Numbered from the stretch's first letter, positions 25,773 through 34,616 are shown. The stretch: 64,000 nucleotides of DNA from DASZCR01 sp964246705 (GCA_964246705.1 CAXTRQ010000008.1:1-64000); one strand, 5' to 3'. Numbers and translations are program-made. Notes: generated from the sequence alone by a model not told the origin.

Positions 25773-28430
25773 CTATTCGTATCTCAGTGCGATGAGCGGG
25801 TTCAGTTTCATGGCACGGCGAGCCGGGATGTAAGTTGCCGCCAGAGCCACTCCTGTGAGCAGCAACCCGACGCCGATAAAGACGAGCGGGTCTGTCGGAC
25901 TAATGCCAAAAAGCACGCTCGCCAGCACCCTCGTCGCGGCGAAGGCTCCGAGCAGTCCGACCAATAGCCCCGCCAGTGTCAGCCGCGCGCCCTGTCCCAT
26001 GACCAACTTCAGGACATCCCACGGCCTCGCGCCGAGCGCCATCCGGACGCCAATCTCGTGCGTCCGCATCGTGACTGAGTAAGCCATCACACCGTAAATA
26101 CCTGCGGCCGCCAGTAACAGCGCGACGGCGGCGAAGATGCCAAGCAGCAGCGTGTTGAAACGCGGCTGCATGACCGCTTCAAAAACAACCCGCTCCATAG
26201 TTTTGACGTTCGAGACCGGCTGGTTCTGGTCAATCAGGCGAACTTCGTGGCGAACTGCCGGAGCCAGATTCGTCGGGTCTCCCGCCGTGCGAATCACGAA
26301 AGACATCTCCGGCACTGCGTTCTGCAAGTAGGGAGTATAAGCTTCCGCGGTCGGCTCGGTATTCAACTCGATGCTTCTCACGTCGCCCACGACGCCGACG
26401 ATTTCCAGCCACACAGGCTGGCCGTTTCTCCAACCGAAGCCCAGACGTTTGCCGACAGGGTTTTCACCAGCGAAGTCGCGCCTTGCGAGCGACTCGTTAA
26501 TAATCACCACGCCGGGCGCATCCGCGTTATCTCGCTCCGTCAACGTGCGCCCTTTGAGCAGCGGAATATTCATCGCGCGAAAGTAGTCGGAACTGATGTT
26601 GCGCCGGTTCGCGCCCGGCATTTTATCGGGAGTCAGGAGCGGGCGACCTTCGATGACATAACCGTTAACAGCACCTTTGCCGAGCGGCAAGGTGTTAATC
26701 GCGCCGACCGACTGCACGCCGGGTAGTGTCTTGATGCGCTCGATAATCTTCTCGTAAAAGGCTCGCTGTTGATCGGCTTCACGATAGTTTTCACCCGAAG
26801 GCGCAATCCTCATCGTCAGAACGTGGCGCGGCTCAAAGCCCGGCTCGACCGCTTGCAAAACTATAAAGCTGCGGAGCAACAGCCCTGCGCCGATGAGCAG
26901 CACAAGCGAGAGCGCGATTTCAGACACGACGAGGAGACTGCGAAAACGCGTGCCACGCGCGCCGCTCGTCGCTCCCCTCGCGCCTTCTTTGAGAGACTCA
27001 TTCAAGTCTGTCTTAGAGACTTGGAGGGCTGGCACTAGACCGAAGACGAATCCGGTGATGATGGAAACCAACAACGTAAAGATTAGCACCCAGCTATCTA
27101 AACCGACTTCATGAATACGCGGGATACTGGCGGGCGCAAAGTTGGAGAGCAGTTCAACACCCCACACTGCCAACAGTAAACCCAATGTCCCGCTCATCAG
27201 CGCGAGCAGCATGCTCTCAGTTAGTAACTGACGAACGATGCGCCATCTGTGCGCGCCGAGCGCCGTGCGAATCGCCATCTCCTTCTGCCGCGCAGACGCG
27301 CGCGCGAGCAGCAGATTGGCGACATTCGCGCAGGCAATAAGCAGCACGCAGCCAACCGCGCCCAACAATATGAGTAGCATCGGTCGGACATCTCCAATCA
27401 AACTTTCATGCAGAGAGATGACCGTGTTATAGCGATTGCCGTTAGTCTCAGGATACTGCGCGCGCAGACGACTGGTGACGGCATCCATCTCCGCTTGCGC
27501 CTCTCGGAGCGTCACGCCCGGCTTGAGCCGTGCGATGACTGCCAGCAGACCCAAACCTCTGACCTGCGTAATGTCGCCCAGATCAATCTCAGCTTCCGGG
27601 ACGAGACGGCGTGGCGGAATCCATAACTCAGTATCCTGTGGATACTGGACGCCAGCAGGCATCACACCGACGACGATGTACGTCTCACCGTCAATCATTA
27701 ATGGCTTGCCGACCAAATTCGGGTCGCTGCCGAAGTGTCTCTTCCACAGTCCGTCGCTGACGACCACGACCGGCTCGTGTCCCGCCTGTTCCTCTGTCGG
27801 CAGGAAGGCTCGACCCGCGAGCGGCTGAACGCCCAGCACTTGAAAAAAGTTGGCTGAAGTCACAGCAAGATTGATGCGCTGCGGTTCGCCGCCCTGCCCG
27901 GTCAGATTAGCCCTGCGCGTCGAGACGGCGGCCATCTCCTCAAAGACTTTGTTCTGTTCGCGCCAATCGAGAAAGTTCGCGGGCGTCACTTGCGCAGGGC
28001 CTTGAACCGTCCATTCTTTAATCGCCACTATCCGCTCTGTATCCTTGTAGGGCAACGGACGCAGCAACACCGCGTTGATGACGCTGAAAATCGCCGTGTT
28101 CGCGCCGATGCCGAGCGCAAGAGCCAACGCGGCCACAGCAGTAAAGCTCGGACTTCTGCGAAGCATCCGCGTCCCGTAGCGTAAATCCTGTGCTAACCTC
28201 TCGATTGAACCCATGCCCCACATCTCGCGACTCACCTCCTTCAAAAATGGCACGTTCCCGAATTTGCGCAACGCGGCATAGTGCGCTTCTTCCGGCGACA
28301 TGCAGGCTTCCAGATTTTCGAGGGTCTTCATTTCGAGATGAAAACGCATCTCTTCTTCCAATTCCCGGTCGAACTTCTCGCGCCGCAAAAAGAATAAGAG
28401 TCGCCGCCAGAGTTCCATTAATTTATCCAT
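25773..28430 (-). CDS. ADOP-family ABC permease (MacB-like/FtsX)
   Basis: 885 aa. The N-terminal ~90 residues are the helical ADOP domain (LRREKFDRELEEEMRFHLEM). Then comes a MacB-type unit: TM1 (SFTAVAALALALGIGANTAI), a large periplasmic core (~100-400), three helices with VGCVLLIACANVANLLLARA, a second periplasmic core and a C-terminal FtsX triplet (ALLLAAAGIYGVMAYSVTMR, then THEIGVRMALGA). Such duplicated permeases without their own ATPase are characteristic of Acidobacteria. The partner padR gene ends 12 nt upstream. It probably drives export or mechanotransmission with an unlinked ATPase; the substrate is unknown. Confidence 0.92.
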   Translation of the reverse strand: MDKLMELWRRLLFFLRREKFDRELEEEMRFHLEMKTLENLEACMSPEEAHYAALRKFGNVPFLKEVSREMWGMGSIERLAQDLRYGTRMLRRSPSFTAVAALALALGIGANTAIFSVINAVLLRPLPYKDTERIVAIKEWTVQGPAQVTPANFLDWREQNKVFEEMAAVSTRRANLTGQGGEPQRINLAVTSANFFQVLGVQPLAGRAFLPTEEQAGHEPVVVVSDGLWKRHFGSDPNLVGKPLMIDGETYIVVGVMPAGVQYPQDTELWIPPRRLVPEAEIDLGDITQVRGLGLLAVIARLKPGVTLREAQAEMDAVTSRLRAQYPETNGNRYNTVISLHESLIGDVRPMLLILLGAVGCVLLIACANVANLLLARASARQKEMAIRTALGAHRWRIVRQLLTESMLLALMSGTLGLLLAVWGVELLSNFAPASIPRIHEVGLDSWVLIFTLLVSIITGFVFGLVPALQVSKTDLNESLKEGARGATSGARGTRFRSLLVVSEIALSLVLLIGAGLLLRSFIVLQAVEPGFEPRHVLTMRIAPSGENYREADQQRAFYEKIIERIKTLPGVQSVGAINTLPLGKGAVNGYVIEGRPLLTPDKMPGANRRNISSDYFRAMNIPLLKGRTLTERDNADAPGVVIINESLARRDFAGENPVGKRLGFGWRNGQPVWLEIVGVVGDVRSIELNTEPTAEAYTPYLQNAVPEMSFVIRTAGDPTNLAPAVRHEVRLIDQNQPVSNVKTMERVVFEAVMQPRFNTLLLGIFAAVALLLAAAGIYGVMAYSVTMRTHEIGVRMALGARPWDVLKLVMGQGARLTLAGLLVGLLGAFAATRVLASVLFGISPTDPLVFIGVGLLLTGVALAATYIPARRAMKLNPLIALRYE

Positions 28431-28442
28431 CGAATTCCTGCC

Positions 28443-28781
28443 TCACGCCGTCTGCATCACACGTGCAATGGCCTCTAACATGCGGTCAAAGTTGGCGACT
28501 TCGTCTGTCAGTTGTTTTCTTCCCAAAGGCGTCAGCCGATAATAGCGCGCGCGCCGGTTGTTTGCCGACTGCCCCCACTCAGAGGCGACCCAACCTTTAA
28601 CCTGCATTCGTTGTAAGGCCGGGTAAAGTGACCCCTCCTCGACTTGCAACACCTCTTCAGACACTTGCTGGATATGCTGCGCGATTCCGTAGCCGTGCAT
28701 CACGCCGCGCTCCAGTGTCTTGAGAATAAGCATCTCAAGCGTGCCCGGCAACAGTTCGTTTTTCTTTTTATCTTTTCCCAT
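28443..28781 (-). CDS. PadR-family transcriptional regulator
   Basis: 112 aa. A winged helix-turn-helix: LLPGTLEMLILKTLERGVMH, GYGIAQHIQQVSEEVLQVEE and GSLYPALQRMQVKGWVASEW are the family core, followed by the beta-wing RARYYRLTPLGRKQL and a short dimerisation helix. It is encoded directly before the ADOP permease (12 nt gap) in the usual ADOP/PadR arrangement. It is expected to repress its own operon; a palindrome near its promoter is listed separately. Confidence 0.93.
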   Translation of the reverse strand: MGKDKKKNELLPGTLEMLILKTLERGVMHGYGIAQHIQQVSEEVLQVEEGSLYPALQRMQVKGWVASEWGQSANNRRARYYRLTPLGRKQLTDEVANFDRMLEAIARVMQTA

Positions 28782-28812
28782 AATCCCAACTCATCCATAG
28801 ACAATCTACTGG

Positions 28813-28858
28813 AAAATACTCTTTATCAGATAATAGTGTCAAGCCCTCATGATATGAG
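28813..28858 (-). promoter_or_regulatory. Promoter and palindrome of padR-ADOP operon
   Basis: On the minus strand TTGACA (28837-28842), 18 nt, then TATTTT (28813-28818). Just upstream of the -35 lies the 13-bp palindrome CTCATGATATGAG (28846-28858), a possible operator for PadR. The position, about 35-60 nt from the start codon, fits. Confidence 0.55.
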
Positions 28859-29099
28859 TTTTTGTAAACTTTGCCACCCTTTTGCAACTCCTTGCTTAAG
28901 CGCTATGAAACCCGGCGAGCCGTGTTCCCGCAAGAAGTTGAACCCAGTTTCATAGATTATCTATGGTAGGGAACGTGTAGGCAGTAATTCACTTAAAGAA
29001 GCTACACAATGAAAAGCACTCGAATCAGCGGAAGCCTCTTGTGAAGTTTGAGATGTAAATTGACTGCCGGCTTTTACGGTGTGGGGTTTTCGCAAGACA
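28859..29099. other. Intergenic region upstream of padR
   Basis: No gene seen. It holds an inverted repeat CTATGAAAC (28903-28911) / GTTTCATAG (28947-28955) with a 35-nt loop. The role is unknown. It could be a terminator for the minus-strand gene at 29100 or an operator. Confidence 0.3.
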
Positions 29100-29627
29100 T
29101 CATTCGCCGCACGCGAATTTTATTGTTTTACTCAGAGTTGAAGGTTGCGCTTGTCCAATCATTCGCGCGGTAAGTTTGACCGGGATGCAGCCCGTATCGT
29201 ACAGCCAGAACGCGGCGAAGAATTTACCTTGATTATTGATTATTCCAGTTTCAGTGGTTCTCTTCACGACAAGCGGGCGCGAGTTTTGACCTGAACTTTT
29301 GTATGTCGCGGTAAATTCAATTTTACGCGTCGGTTCATATGCTTCGGCCTTGCCGGATAGTTCGACAATAATCAAGGTTGAAGTGGATGCGCCCCCTGCC
29401 GAGCCTTCACCGATAATCGTATTCCACAGGTCAATGCCCGAACCGGACAGAATATCATTCGAGAAAGTGCCCTGATCATCATAAAAGAGCATGGCTTTGA
29501 TGGCTGTGATTTTGTATGGCGCAAGCTTTTGAGAATTGGCTCCGGCGGCTCCTGTGCACACCGGAGCAGCGAGCATGGTTAAGAGGGTTAATGAAATCGA
29601 GTTGAGCATTACTCTCGAAAATCGCAT
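29100..29627 (-). CDS. Secreted hypothetical protein
   Basis: 175 aa, with AGGAG 9 nt before the ATG. N-terminal signal peptide (MLNSISLTLLTMLAAPVCTG, then AAGA cleavage region). The mature part is beta-rich (AYEPTRKIEFTATYKSSGQN, LVVKRTTETGIINNQGKFFA) and has two late cysteines (TGCIPVK, KFACGE) that may form a disulfide. No family recognised. A monocistronic gene divergent from the cytochrome gene. Confidence 0.6.
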   Translation of the reverse strand: MRFSRVMLNSISLTLLTMLAAPVCTGAAGANSQKLAPYKITAIKAMLFYDDQGTFSNDILSGSGIDLWNTIIGEGSAGGASTSTLIIVELSGKAEAYEPTRKIEFTATYKSSGQNSRPLVVKRTTETGIINNQGKFFAAFWLYDTGCIPVKLTARMIGQAQPSTLSKTIKFACGE

Positions 29628-29895
29628 CGTCGTCTCTCCTTTTCAAATTAACGCTTCGAGCATCCAAGGCATGTCTCGATGAGCAGATGCTTCATCGAGC
29701 GTTGATAAGATTTTAGCGTCGTTCCGGCTCATAACATCCGCTCGCTATGTTAACCGACGAATGCCTCGATTGTTAATGCCCGATAGCGCGGACGATGACA
29801 AGTTTAACTGCGCTTGGACACCAACCGAAATCATGGTTTATTCTCTGCCAAGCATCGAGCAATCTCAACATCAAGATATAGGAGCAGAAAATCGT

Positions 29896-30633
29896 ATGAG
29901 GCGAACGGATGGAATCCGGCTGGCCGTAATCATCTTTTTTATATCGCTGTGCCTCCCACTGGTGATGCACAGAGAAACTTCAGCGCGGCAGACGAACACG
30001 GCGGAAGCGCCGAGGCAAGGCGGCAACACACAGGTTCAGGAAGAGCCGAAGAATCTACAAGTGTTCAAAGGTATGACGCGACAACAGGTGGTCGCAGTGA
30101 TGCGGACGTGGACTGAGGCGCTCGGTGTGGAGTGTAACTACTGTCATGTCAGGCCATTCGATGTTGACACTCCGCGCAAGGCCGTCGCACGTCTGATGCA
30201 GCGAGATTACGTATCGGGAATGAAGCACAAAAGCGGGACGGCGCTCACCTGTAAAGATTGCCATCAAGGTCAATCCAATTTTCTACGAACGCTCCCGTTT
30301 GAAAACGCGGTCGGGGTGAAACTGCCGCACATCCGCGTGCTGACCGGCATGGACAGAGAAAAAATCAAGTTGGTGATGGATGGCTTTACCAAGGCTCTGG
30401 GAGTCAAGTGCAGTAATTGTCACACCCAAAACGATGAGACCGACACCCCGTCCAAGCAAATCGCACGCTTTATGATGCGAGAGTTCAGCGGCGAACTGTT
30501 GAAGCAGGATGGCAGCGCCGTAGGCTGTGCCGACTGCCATCAGGGACACAGTCGCTTACTGACCGTTCTGCCTTTCCCCAAGCGCGAAGAGCGCCGTCCG
30601 GCAGGTAAAGCCGAGCCGACGCCGAAGAGTTAG
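29896..30633 (+). CDS. Periplasmic tetrahaem c-type cytochrome (reaction-centre-cytochrome-like)
   Basis: 245 aa, start MRRTDGIRLAVIIFFISLCL, with GGAG about 11 nt upstream. A single N-terminal signal/anchor helix precedes four CxxCH haem sites: CNYCH, CKDCH, CSNCH, CADCH. The protein is an internal duplication. Each half has a helix like NLQVFKGMTRQQVVAVMRTW or IRVLTGMDREKIKLVMDGFT, then LGVxCxxCH, then a second CxxCHQG motif. This resembles the c-type cytochromes annotated as photosynthetic reaction-centre cytochrome c subunit in Acidobacteria, although no reaction centre is present here. Periplasmic electron transfer is likely. Confidence 0.85.
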   Translation: MRRTDGIRLAVIIFFISLCLPLVMHRETSARQTNTAEAPRQGGNTQVQEEPKNLQVFKGMTRQQVVAVMRTWTEALGVECNYCHVRPFDVDTPRKAVARLMQRDYVSGMKHKSGTALTCKDCHQGQSNFLRTLPFENAVGVKLPHIRVLTGMDREKIKLVMDGFTKALGVKCSNCHTQNDETDTPSKQIARFMMREFSGELLKQDGSAVGCADCHQGHSRLLTVLPFPKREERRPAGKAEPTPKS

Positions 30634-30660
30634 AAGCTGATAGAGCAAGTCCCGCACCGC

Positions 30661-30754
30661 CAGCCCTGAGAGGGCTGAGGATACAAGCCGGGGGCGAGCC
30701 TCCCCGCCGCCCCCGGTCGTGCAGCCTCCATATTGTTCGACCCCGGCAGGGTCG
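30661..30754. repeat. Three tandem GC-rich hairpins
   Basis: CAGCCCT/AGGGCTG (30661-30677), CCGGGGGCG/CGCCCCCGG (30688-30716) and CGACCC/GGGTCG (30738-30754) in a row between the convergent cytochrome and merR genes. They may act as a bidirectional terminator or be a dispersed repeat element. No U-tract. Confidence 0.45.
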
Positions 30755-30832
30755 CGGCCTCTACGCTTGAGTTGCGCGACTGCGATAAAGCCCTGATTTT
30801 CCACTGAAAAAGCGCGTCCCTCTGACGCTTGA

Positions 30833-31591
30833 CTACACGCCTTTGCGGGCGGCCATCGCTTTGGCGATGAAGGCTGCCGCATCGTCAGGGTACGGCTTTT
30901 TGAAAGTTGCAGGCCAGTTGGCTTGGTCTGCGTAAAGCTTTCTGAGGTTTTCCGCGATGGCCGGATCGCCGCCCGTGAATGCCTCTATCAACTCAGACCA
31001 GCGCGCAGCGAGCGCCTGTGATTTCTCGCTCGCAGGGTCTTCACCCTGACTGGCCGCCGCTTGCACATCTTTGATGAGAGATGCCCAGTCGCGCTCCGCT
31101 TTCTCTTGCAACTCCGGCGACCAACGGCTGCCCAGTTCCGCCAGTTGCTCCTCCGTGTAATAGCTCTTGACCCATTCCATATTGTTTTCCATGCCAATCA
31201 CCTCGACGATTTTTCTGAAGACTTCCCAATCGGGTTCATCGCCGGACGCCAAGACGCTTTCGGCCTTTTCAATAGCGACGAGAGCCATCTCCAGCCGACG
31301 ACGCTGCTGCTCTAAAAGCTTGCGTTGCAGACGCAGCGTCATGGTCAAGTCCAACTCGTTTCTTTCGAGAATACTTTTGATCTGCTTCAAAGGAAGACCG
31401 ATGAATTTCAACGTGACGATCTGTTGCAAACGCGCGAAGTCTCGCTCGCCATAGAGACGATAGCCGCTCGAAGTGTAACCGCTCGGCTTGAGCAGCCCCA
31501 GACGGTCGTAATGATGCAACGTGCGGACGGTGACTCCGGCTCGCTCTGCGAATTCGTTAGCTTGATAGAGAGTCCGCATCGCGGTTTTCAT
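30833..31591 (-). CDS. MerR-family regulator with TipAS effector domain
   Basis: 252 aa; start MKTAMRTLYQANEFAERAGV at 31591 with GAGGA 7 nt upstream. N-terminal winged helix-turn-helix (AGVTVRTLHHYDRLGLLKPS, GYTSSGYRLYGERDFARLQQ) and long coiled dimerisation helix (LLEQQRRRLEMALVAIEKAE). The C-terminal ~110 residues form a TipAS-like all-alpha domain (YYTEEQLAELGSRWSPELQE), known for binding thiopeptide or other amphiphilic drugs in TipAL. It probably activates its own promoter, which has the elongated spacer typical of MerR targets. The ligand is unknown. Confidence 0.88.
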   Translation of the reverse strand: MKTAMRTLYQANEFAERAGVTVRTLHHYDRLGLLKPSGYTSSGYRLYGERDFARLQQIVTLKFIGLPLKQIKSILERNELDLTMTLRLQRKLLEQQRRRLEMALVAIEKAESVLASGDEPDWEVFRKIVEVIGMENNMEWVKSYYTEEQLAELGSRWSPELQEKAERDWASLIKDVQAAASQGEDPASEKSQALAARWSELIEAFTGGDPAIAENLRKLYADQANWPATFKKPYPDDAAAFIAKAMAARKGV

Positions 31592-31613
31592 CTGTCTTCC
31601 TCTTTCAATTTTT

Positions 31614-31644
31614 ATCCTAAAGTCTGACGTAACGTCAGGCGCAA
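31614..31644 (-). promoter_or_regulatory. MerR-type promoter with 19-bp spacer and operator
   Basis: On the minus strand: TTGCGC (31639-31644), exactly 19 nt, TAGGAT (31614-31619). The spacer contains the perfect 15-bp palindrome CTGACGTTACGTCAG (31624-31638). A 19-bp spacer carrying a dyad is the hallmark of MerR-regulated promoters, so autoregulation is likely. Confidence 0.7.
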
Positions 31645-31720
31645 GCTTTTTTTCGCGGGGGGTTGGAATGTGCGCGAGGTGCGCGGATTCTGCTTTCCTG
31701 AAAATCAAAATTGACGGGGC

Positions 31721-31835
31721 AAAAAAACGAAACAGGCGCGACAGCTTTGGGGGCCTCGCGCCTGCTCTTTGTGGTGGTCACTGTCCTCACCCCAGCAACC
31801 ACTGGGCGAGAAGGATTCACCAATCGCCCGGTTGC
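31721..31835 (-). ncRNA. Candidate structured small RNA or attenuator
   Basis: A minus-strand unit of about 115 nt, from a strong promoter to a terminator. The 5' hairpin pairs GCAACCGGGCGA (31835-31824) with TCGCCC (31809-31804), a 3-nt bulge and GGTTGC (31800-31795). The 3' end is the stem CAGGCGCGA (31764-31756) / TCGCGCCTG (31741-31733), then TTTCG and seven T (31727-31721). A GTG-started ORF with Val/Thr-rich codons (VVAGVRTVTTTK) crosses it, so a leader-peptide attenuator is the alternative. No known Rfam family recognised. Confidence 0.55.
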
Positions 31836-31839
31836 GGTC

Positions 31840-31867
31840 ATTCTAGCCATTTGAATAAAGCTGTCAA
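31840..31867 (-). promoter_or_regulatory. Sigma70-type promoter of the candidate small RNA
   Basis: Minus strand TTGACA (31862-31867), 16-nt spacer, TAGAAT (31840-31845). It is perfect at -35 and 5 of 6 at -10. The predicted transcription start (about 31833-31835) falls exactly at the base of the first hairpin. Confidence 0.65.
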
Positions 31868-32039
31868 TCATCACGATTTTTAAATTCCCGTATCGTTATG
31901 AGTAGATTACAGATATTCAACTTAGCCAAAATCTGGCAACAACCAACTCGCAACTTTCAGGCAACAATTCCGAGCCTGAAAAGCATGCTGTCGAGGCGTC
32001 AGGCCGAACAACTTTGCGAGCTTTTCGTTCAAGCTCAAC

Positions 32040-32495
32040 TCAGTTGAATGAAGGGCTTGCTTTGTCGAACTCAGGATCATTGGCGATGCTTATGATCTGG
32101 ATGACCATCAATAATACCGGCAGACCCGCGAGACACGTCCCCAGCAGTAGGCCCGACCATTCATGGCCGCTTCGATATGCGCGCACGGTCAATCCTGCCC
32201 CGGCTGCTAATAGCATTGCACTTGTATACAAGACCAGTGGGAAGAGCATCTCCGTCCAGTGATTTGCGCGCATGCCAAACTTGAACAGCAAACCTGCGAT
32301 GACGAGCGGCGACGGGGACAGGGCAAGGTACGCAGTTCTCTCAGTAGCCGCTTCTCTGAGAACCCAATAGGCAGCAGCGAACAGCGGCAAGACCATCAAG
32401 AGGCCGATGTCAATATTAGATTGATCGGGAAAGCGCACAATTAATCGCAGGATAACGCCCGTGAGGAGAACTAAGAGAAGGATTGTTTTATTCAT
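32040..32495 (-). CDS. Small polytopic membrane protein (unknown)
   Basis: 151 aa; start MNKTILLLVLLTGVILRLIV, with GGGGAAAG before the ATG; the longer upstream frame has no ribosome-binding site. About five hydrophobic segments (including IDIGLLMVLPLFAAAYWVL, LFPLVLYTSAMLLAAGAGLT and LLGTCLAGLPVLLMVIQIIS). No family recognised. Monocistronic and divergent from the ABC exporter gene about 220 bp away. Confidence 0.6.
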   Translation of the reverse strand: MNKTILLLVLLTGVILRLIVRFPDQSNIDIGLLMVLPLFAAAYWVLREAATERTAYLALSPSPLVIAGLLFKFGMRANHWTEMLFPLVLYTSAMLLAAGAGLTVRAYRSGHEWSGLLLGTCLAGLPVLLMVIQIISIANDPEFDKASPSFN

Positions 32496-32718
32496 ACTTT
32501 CCCCGTCGTCGCGTTTCAGGAGCAGGCGAAGAAATATCACGCGCAGACGCGCAGACGCAAACACAAGATTGCCGAAGAAAAATAAAGTTAACGTAGAGCA
32601 GTCCATGCCCGCGTAGTTGTGTAAGGAATCAGGCAGGGAGTGAGCGAGCCTTTGCTGGTATCTCTGTAATTTCTGCGCGCCTTAATCTGTTTTGCGGGGC
32701 GGTATAAGGTATATTGAG

Positions 32719-34575
32719 ATGATTATGGAGAAGAAAAAGCGTCTGTCATTTTCACAGGCATGGCACGATGCGAAAGACTTGGTGTGGGCACATCGCTCGC
32801 GCCTCGCATTAGGGCTGCTGCTGATGCTCGTCAACCGGCTCGTCGGGCTGGTCTTGCCCGCCAGTTCTAAATACTTGATTGACGAGGTCATCATCAACCG
32901 AAGGAGCGAGTTGCTAGTGCCGATTGCGCTGGCGGCGGGCGGCGCGACCGTGATTCAGGCCATCAGTTCTTTCACGCTCTCGCAGGTGCTCGGCGTTGCC
33001 GCGCAACGCGCGATCACAGACATGCGCAAGAGTGTGCAAGAACATGTCGCGCGTTTGCCGGTCAGGTATTTCGACTCAACGCAAACAGGCGTCCTGATTT
33101 CGCGCATCATGACGGACGCCGAGGGTATCAGGAATCTCGTCGGAACAGGATTAGCGCAACTCGTGGGCGGCCTCGTCACGGCGGCGATTGCGCTCGGCGT
33201 GCTCTTTTATCTCAACTGGCGGCTGACTTCAATCACGCTCGTCGCGCTGGCAATCTTCGGGGCCTGCATGGCGCTCGCCTTTAACCGGCTCCGGCCTCTC
33301 TTTCGGGAGCGCGGTCAAATCAACGCGGAGGTGACAGGCAGGCTGGCGGAATCGCTCGGCGGTATCCGCATCGTCAAGGCATACTCCGCCGAGCGGCGCG
33401 AAACGCTCGTCTTTGCGCGCGGAGCGCATCGTCTGTTTCGCAACGTCGCTCGTTCGATGACTGGGGTCTCCGGCGTCACGGCTTTTTCAACCGTCATCAT
33501 CGGGGCCATCGGCGTTATCTTGACTCTGGTCGGCGGGCGGGCTGTTCTCTCCGGCCAGATGACGCTCGGCGACTTCTTTATGTATATCTTCTTCACCGCG
33601 CTTGTGGCCGCGCCGCTCGTAGAAATCGCGGCCATCGGCACGCAGATTACGGAAGCCTTCGCCGGACTCGACCGCATCCGCGAGATTAAGCGGATGACGA
33701 CCGAAGACGCAGACGAAGCGGAACGCGAACCGCTCGCCGAGATTGAAGGCGAGATAGTTTTTGAAGATGTCAGCTTTGAATATGCAGAGAGTGCGCCTGT
33801 CCTCAATCACGTCTCCTTCCATGCTCCCGCCGGGTCAACAACCGCGCTGGTCGGTTCAAGCGGCTCCGGCAAGAGCACGCTGATTAGTCTGGTGATGGCG
33901 TTTAACCGGCCTCTCTCCGGCGTGGTGAGGGTTGACGGTCGAGACCTCGCGTCAATTCGCCTGAGGGATTACCGCAGCCAACTCGGTGTGGTTTTGCAGG
34001 ACAACTTTTTGTTCGACGGAACTATCGCGGACAACATTGCGTTTGCGCACCCGCACGCCACGCGCGATCAGATCATCGAAGCCAGCCGCATCGCCCACTG
34101 CGAAGAGTTTATCGCTGGCTTCACGGACGGCTACGACACCGTCGTTGGCGAGCGCGGGGTGAAGTTGTCGGGCGGCCAGCGACAGCGCGTCGCCATCGCC
34201 CGCGCCATTCTCGCCGAACCGAAAATCCTGATTCTCGACGAAGCCACTTCGAGCCTCGACAGTGAAAGCGAGGCGATGATTCAGGATGGCCTGCAAGCGT
34301 TGCGTCGTGGGCGCACCACTTTTGTCATCGCACACCGGCTCTCGACGATTCGCAGCGCGGATCAAATTCTGGTGCTGGAAGCGGGCGAAATCGTCGAGCG
34401 TGGGACACACGAAGAATTGCTCGCCGCGCAGGGTCGTTATAAACAGTTATACGACAAGCAATATAACTTTGAGCGTAATCAGTTCATCAATCCCGGCGAG
34501 GACTTTACGCCGGAGACGCCGAAGCCCTTAGCCTCTGTGCAAAATTCGACGCCCCGTCTACCCACGAACCTTTAA
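32719..34575 (+). CDS. ABC exporter, fused permease and ATPase (MsbA/LmrA-like)
   Basis: 618 aa; the start could also be the ATG at 32725. The N-terminal ABC_membrane domain has six helices (residues ~20-330; LALGLLLMLVNRLVGLVLPA, LVGGLVTAAIALGVLFYLNW, LGDFFMYIFFTALVAAPLVE). The ATPase domain has Walker A GSSGSGKST, Q-loop LGVVLQDNFLF, signature LSGGQRQRVAIARAI, Walker B ILILDEATSSLDSE and H-loop IAHRLST. It works as a homodimer exporting lipids or drugs. The gene for a DUF6526-like membrane protein follows closely and may be co-transcribed. Confidence 0.93.
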   Translation: MIMEKKKRLSFSQAWHDAKDLVWAHRSRLALGLLLMLVNRLVGLVLPASSKYLIDEVIINRRSELLVPIALAAGGATVIQAISSFTLSQVLGVAAQRAITDMRKSVQEHVARLPVRYFDSTQTGVLISRIMTDAEGIRNLVGTGLAQLVGGLVTAAIALGVLFYLNWRLTSITLVALAIFGACMALAFNRLRPLFRERGQINAEVTGRLAESLGGIRIVKAYSAERRETLVFARGAHRLFRNVARSMTGVSGVTAFSTVIIGAIGVILTLVGGRAVLSGQMTLGDFFMYIFFTALVAAPLVEIAAIGTQITEAFAGLDRIREIKRMTTEDADEAEREPLAEIEGEIVFEDVSFEYAESAPVLNHVSFHAPAGSTTALVGSSGSGKSTLISLVMAFNRPLSGVVRVDGRDLASIRLRDYRSQLGVVLQDNFLFDGTIADNIAFAHPHATRDQIIEASRIAHCEEFIAGFTDGYDTVVGERGVKLSGGQRQRVAIARAILAEPKILILDEATSSLDSESEAMIQDGLQALRRGRTTFVIAHRLSTIRSADQILVLEAGEIVERGTHEELLAAQGRYKQLYDKQYNFERNQFINPGEDFTPETPKPLASVQNSTPRLPTNL

Positions 34576-34616
34576 CCGTCTCGTTGTTCGATTCTGATTA
34601 CGAGAAGAGGATGAAT

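Noticed and set aside
31640..31835. Classical thr/ilv biosynthetic attenuator (Val/Thr-rich leader plus terminator)
   Set aside because: No amino-acid biosynthesis gene follows; the next gene is a MerR regulator with its own promoter. Kept only as a candidate small RNA or attenuator.
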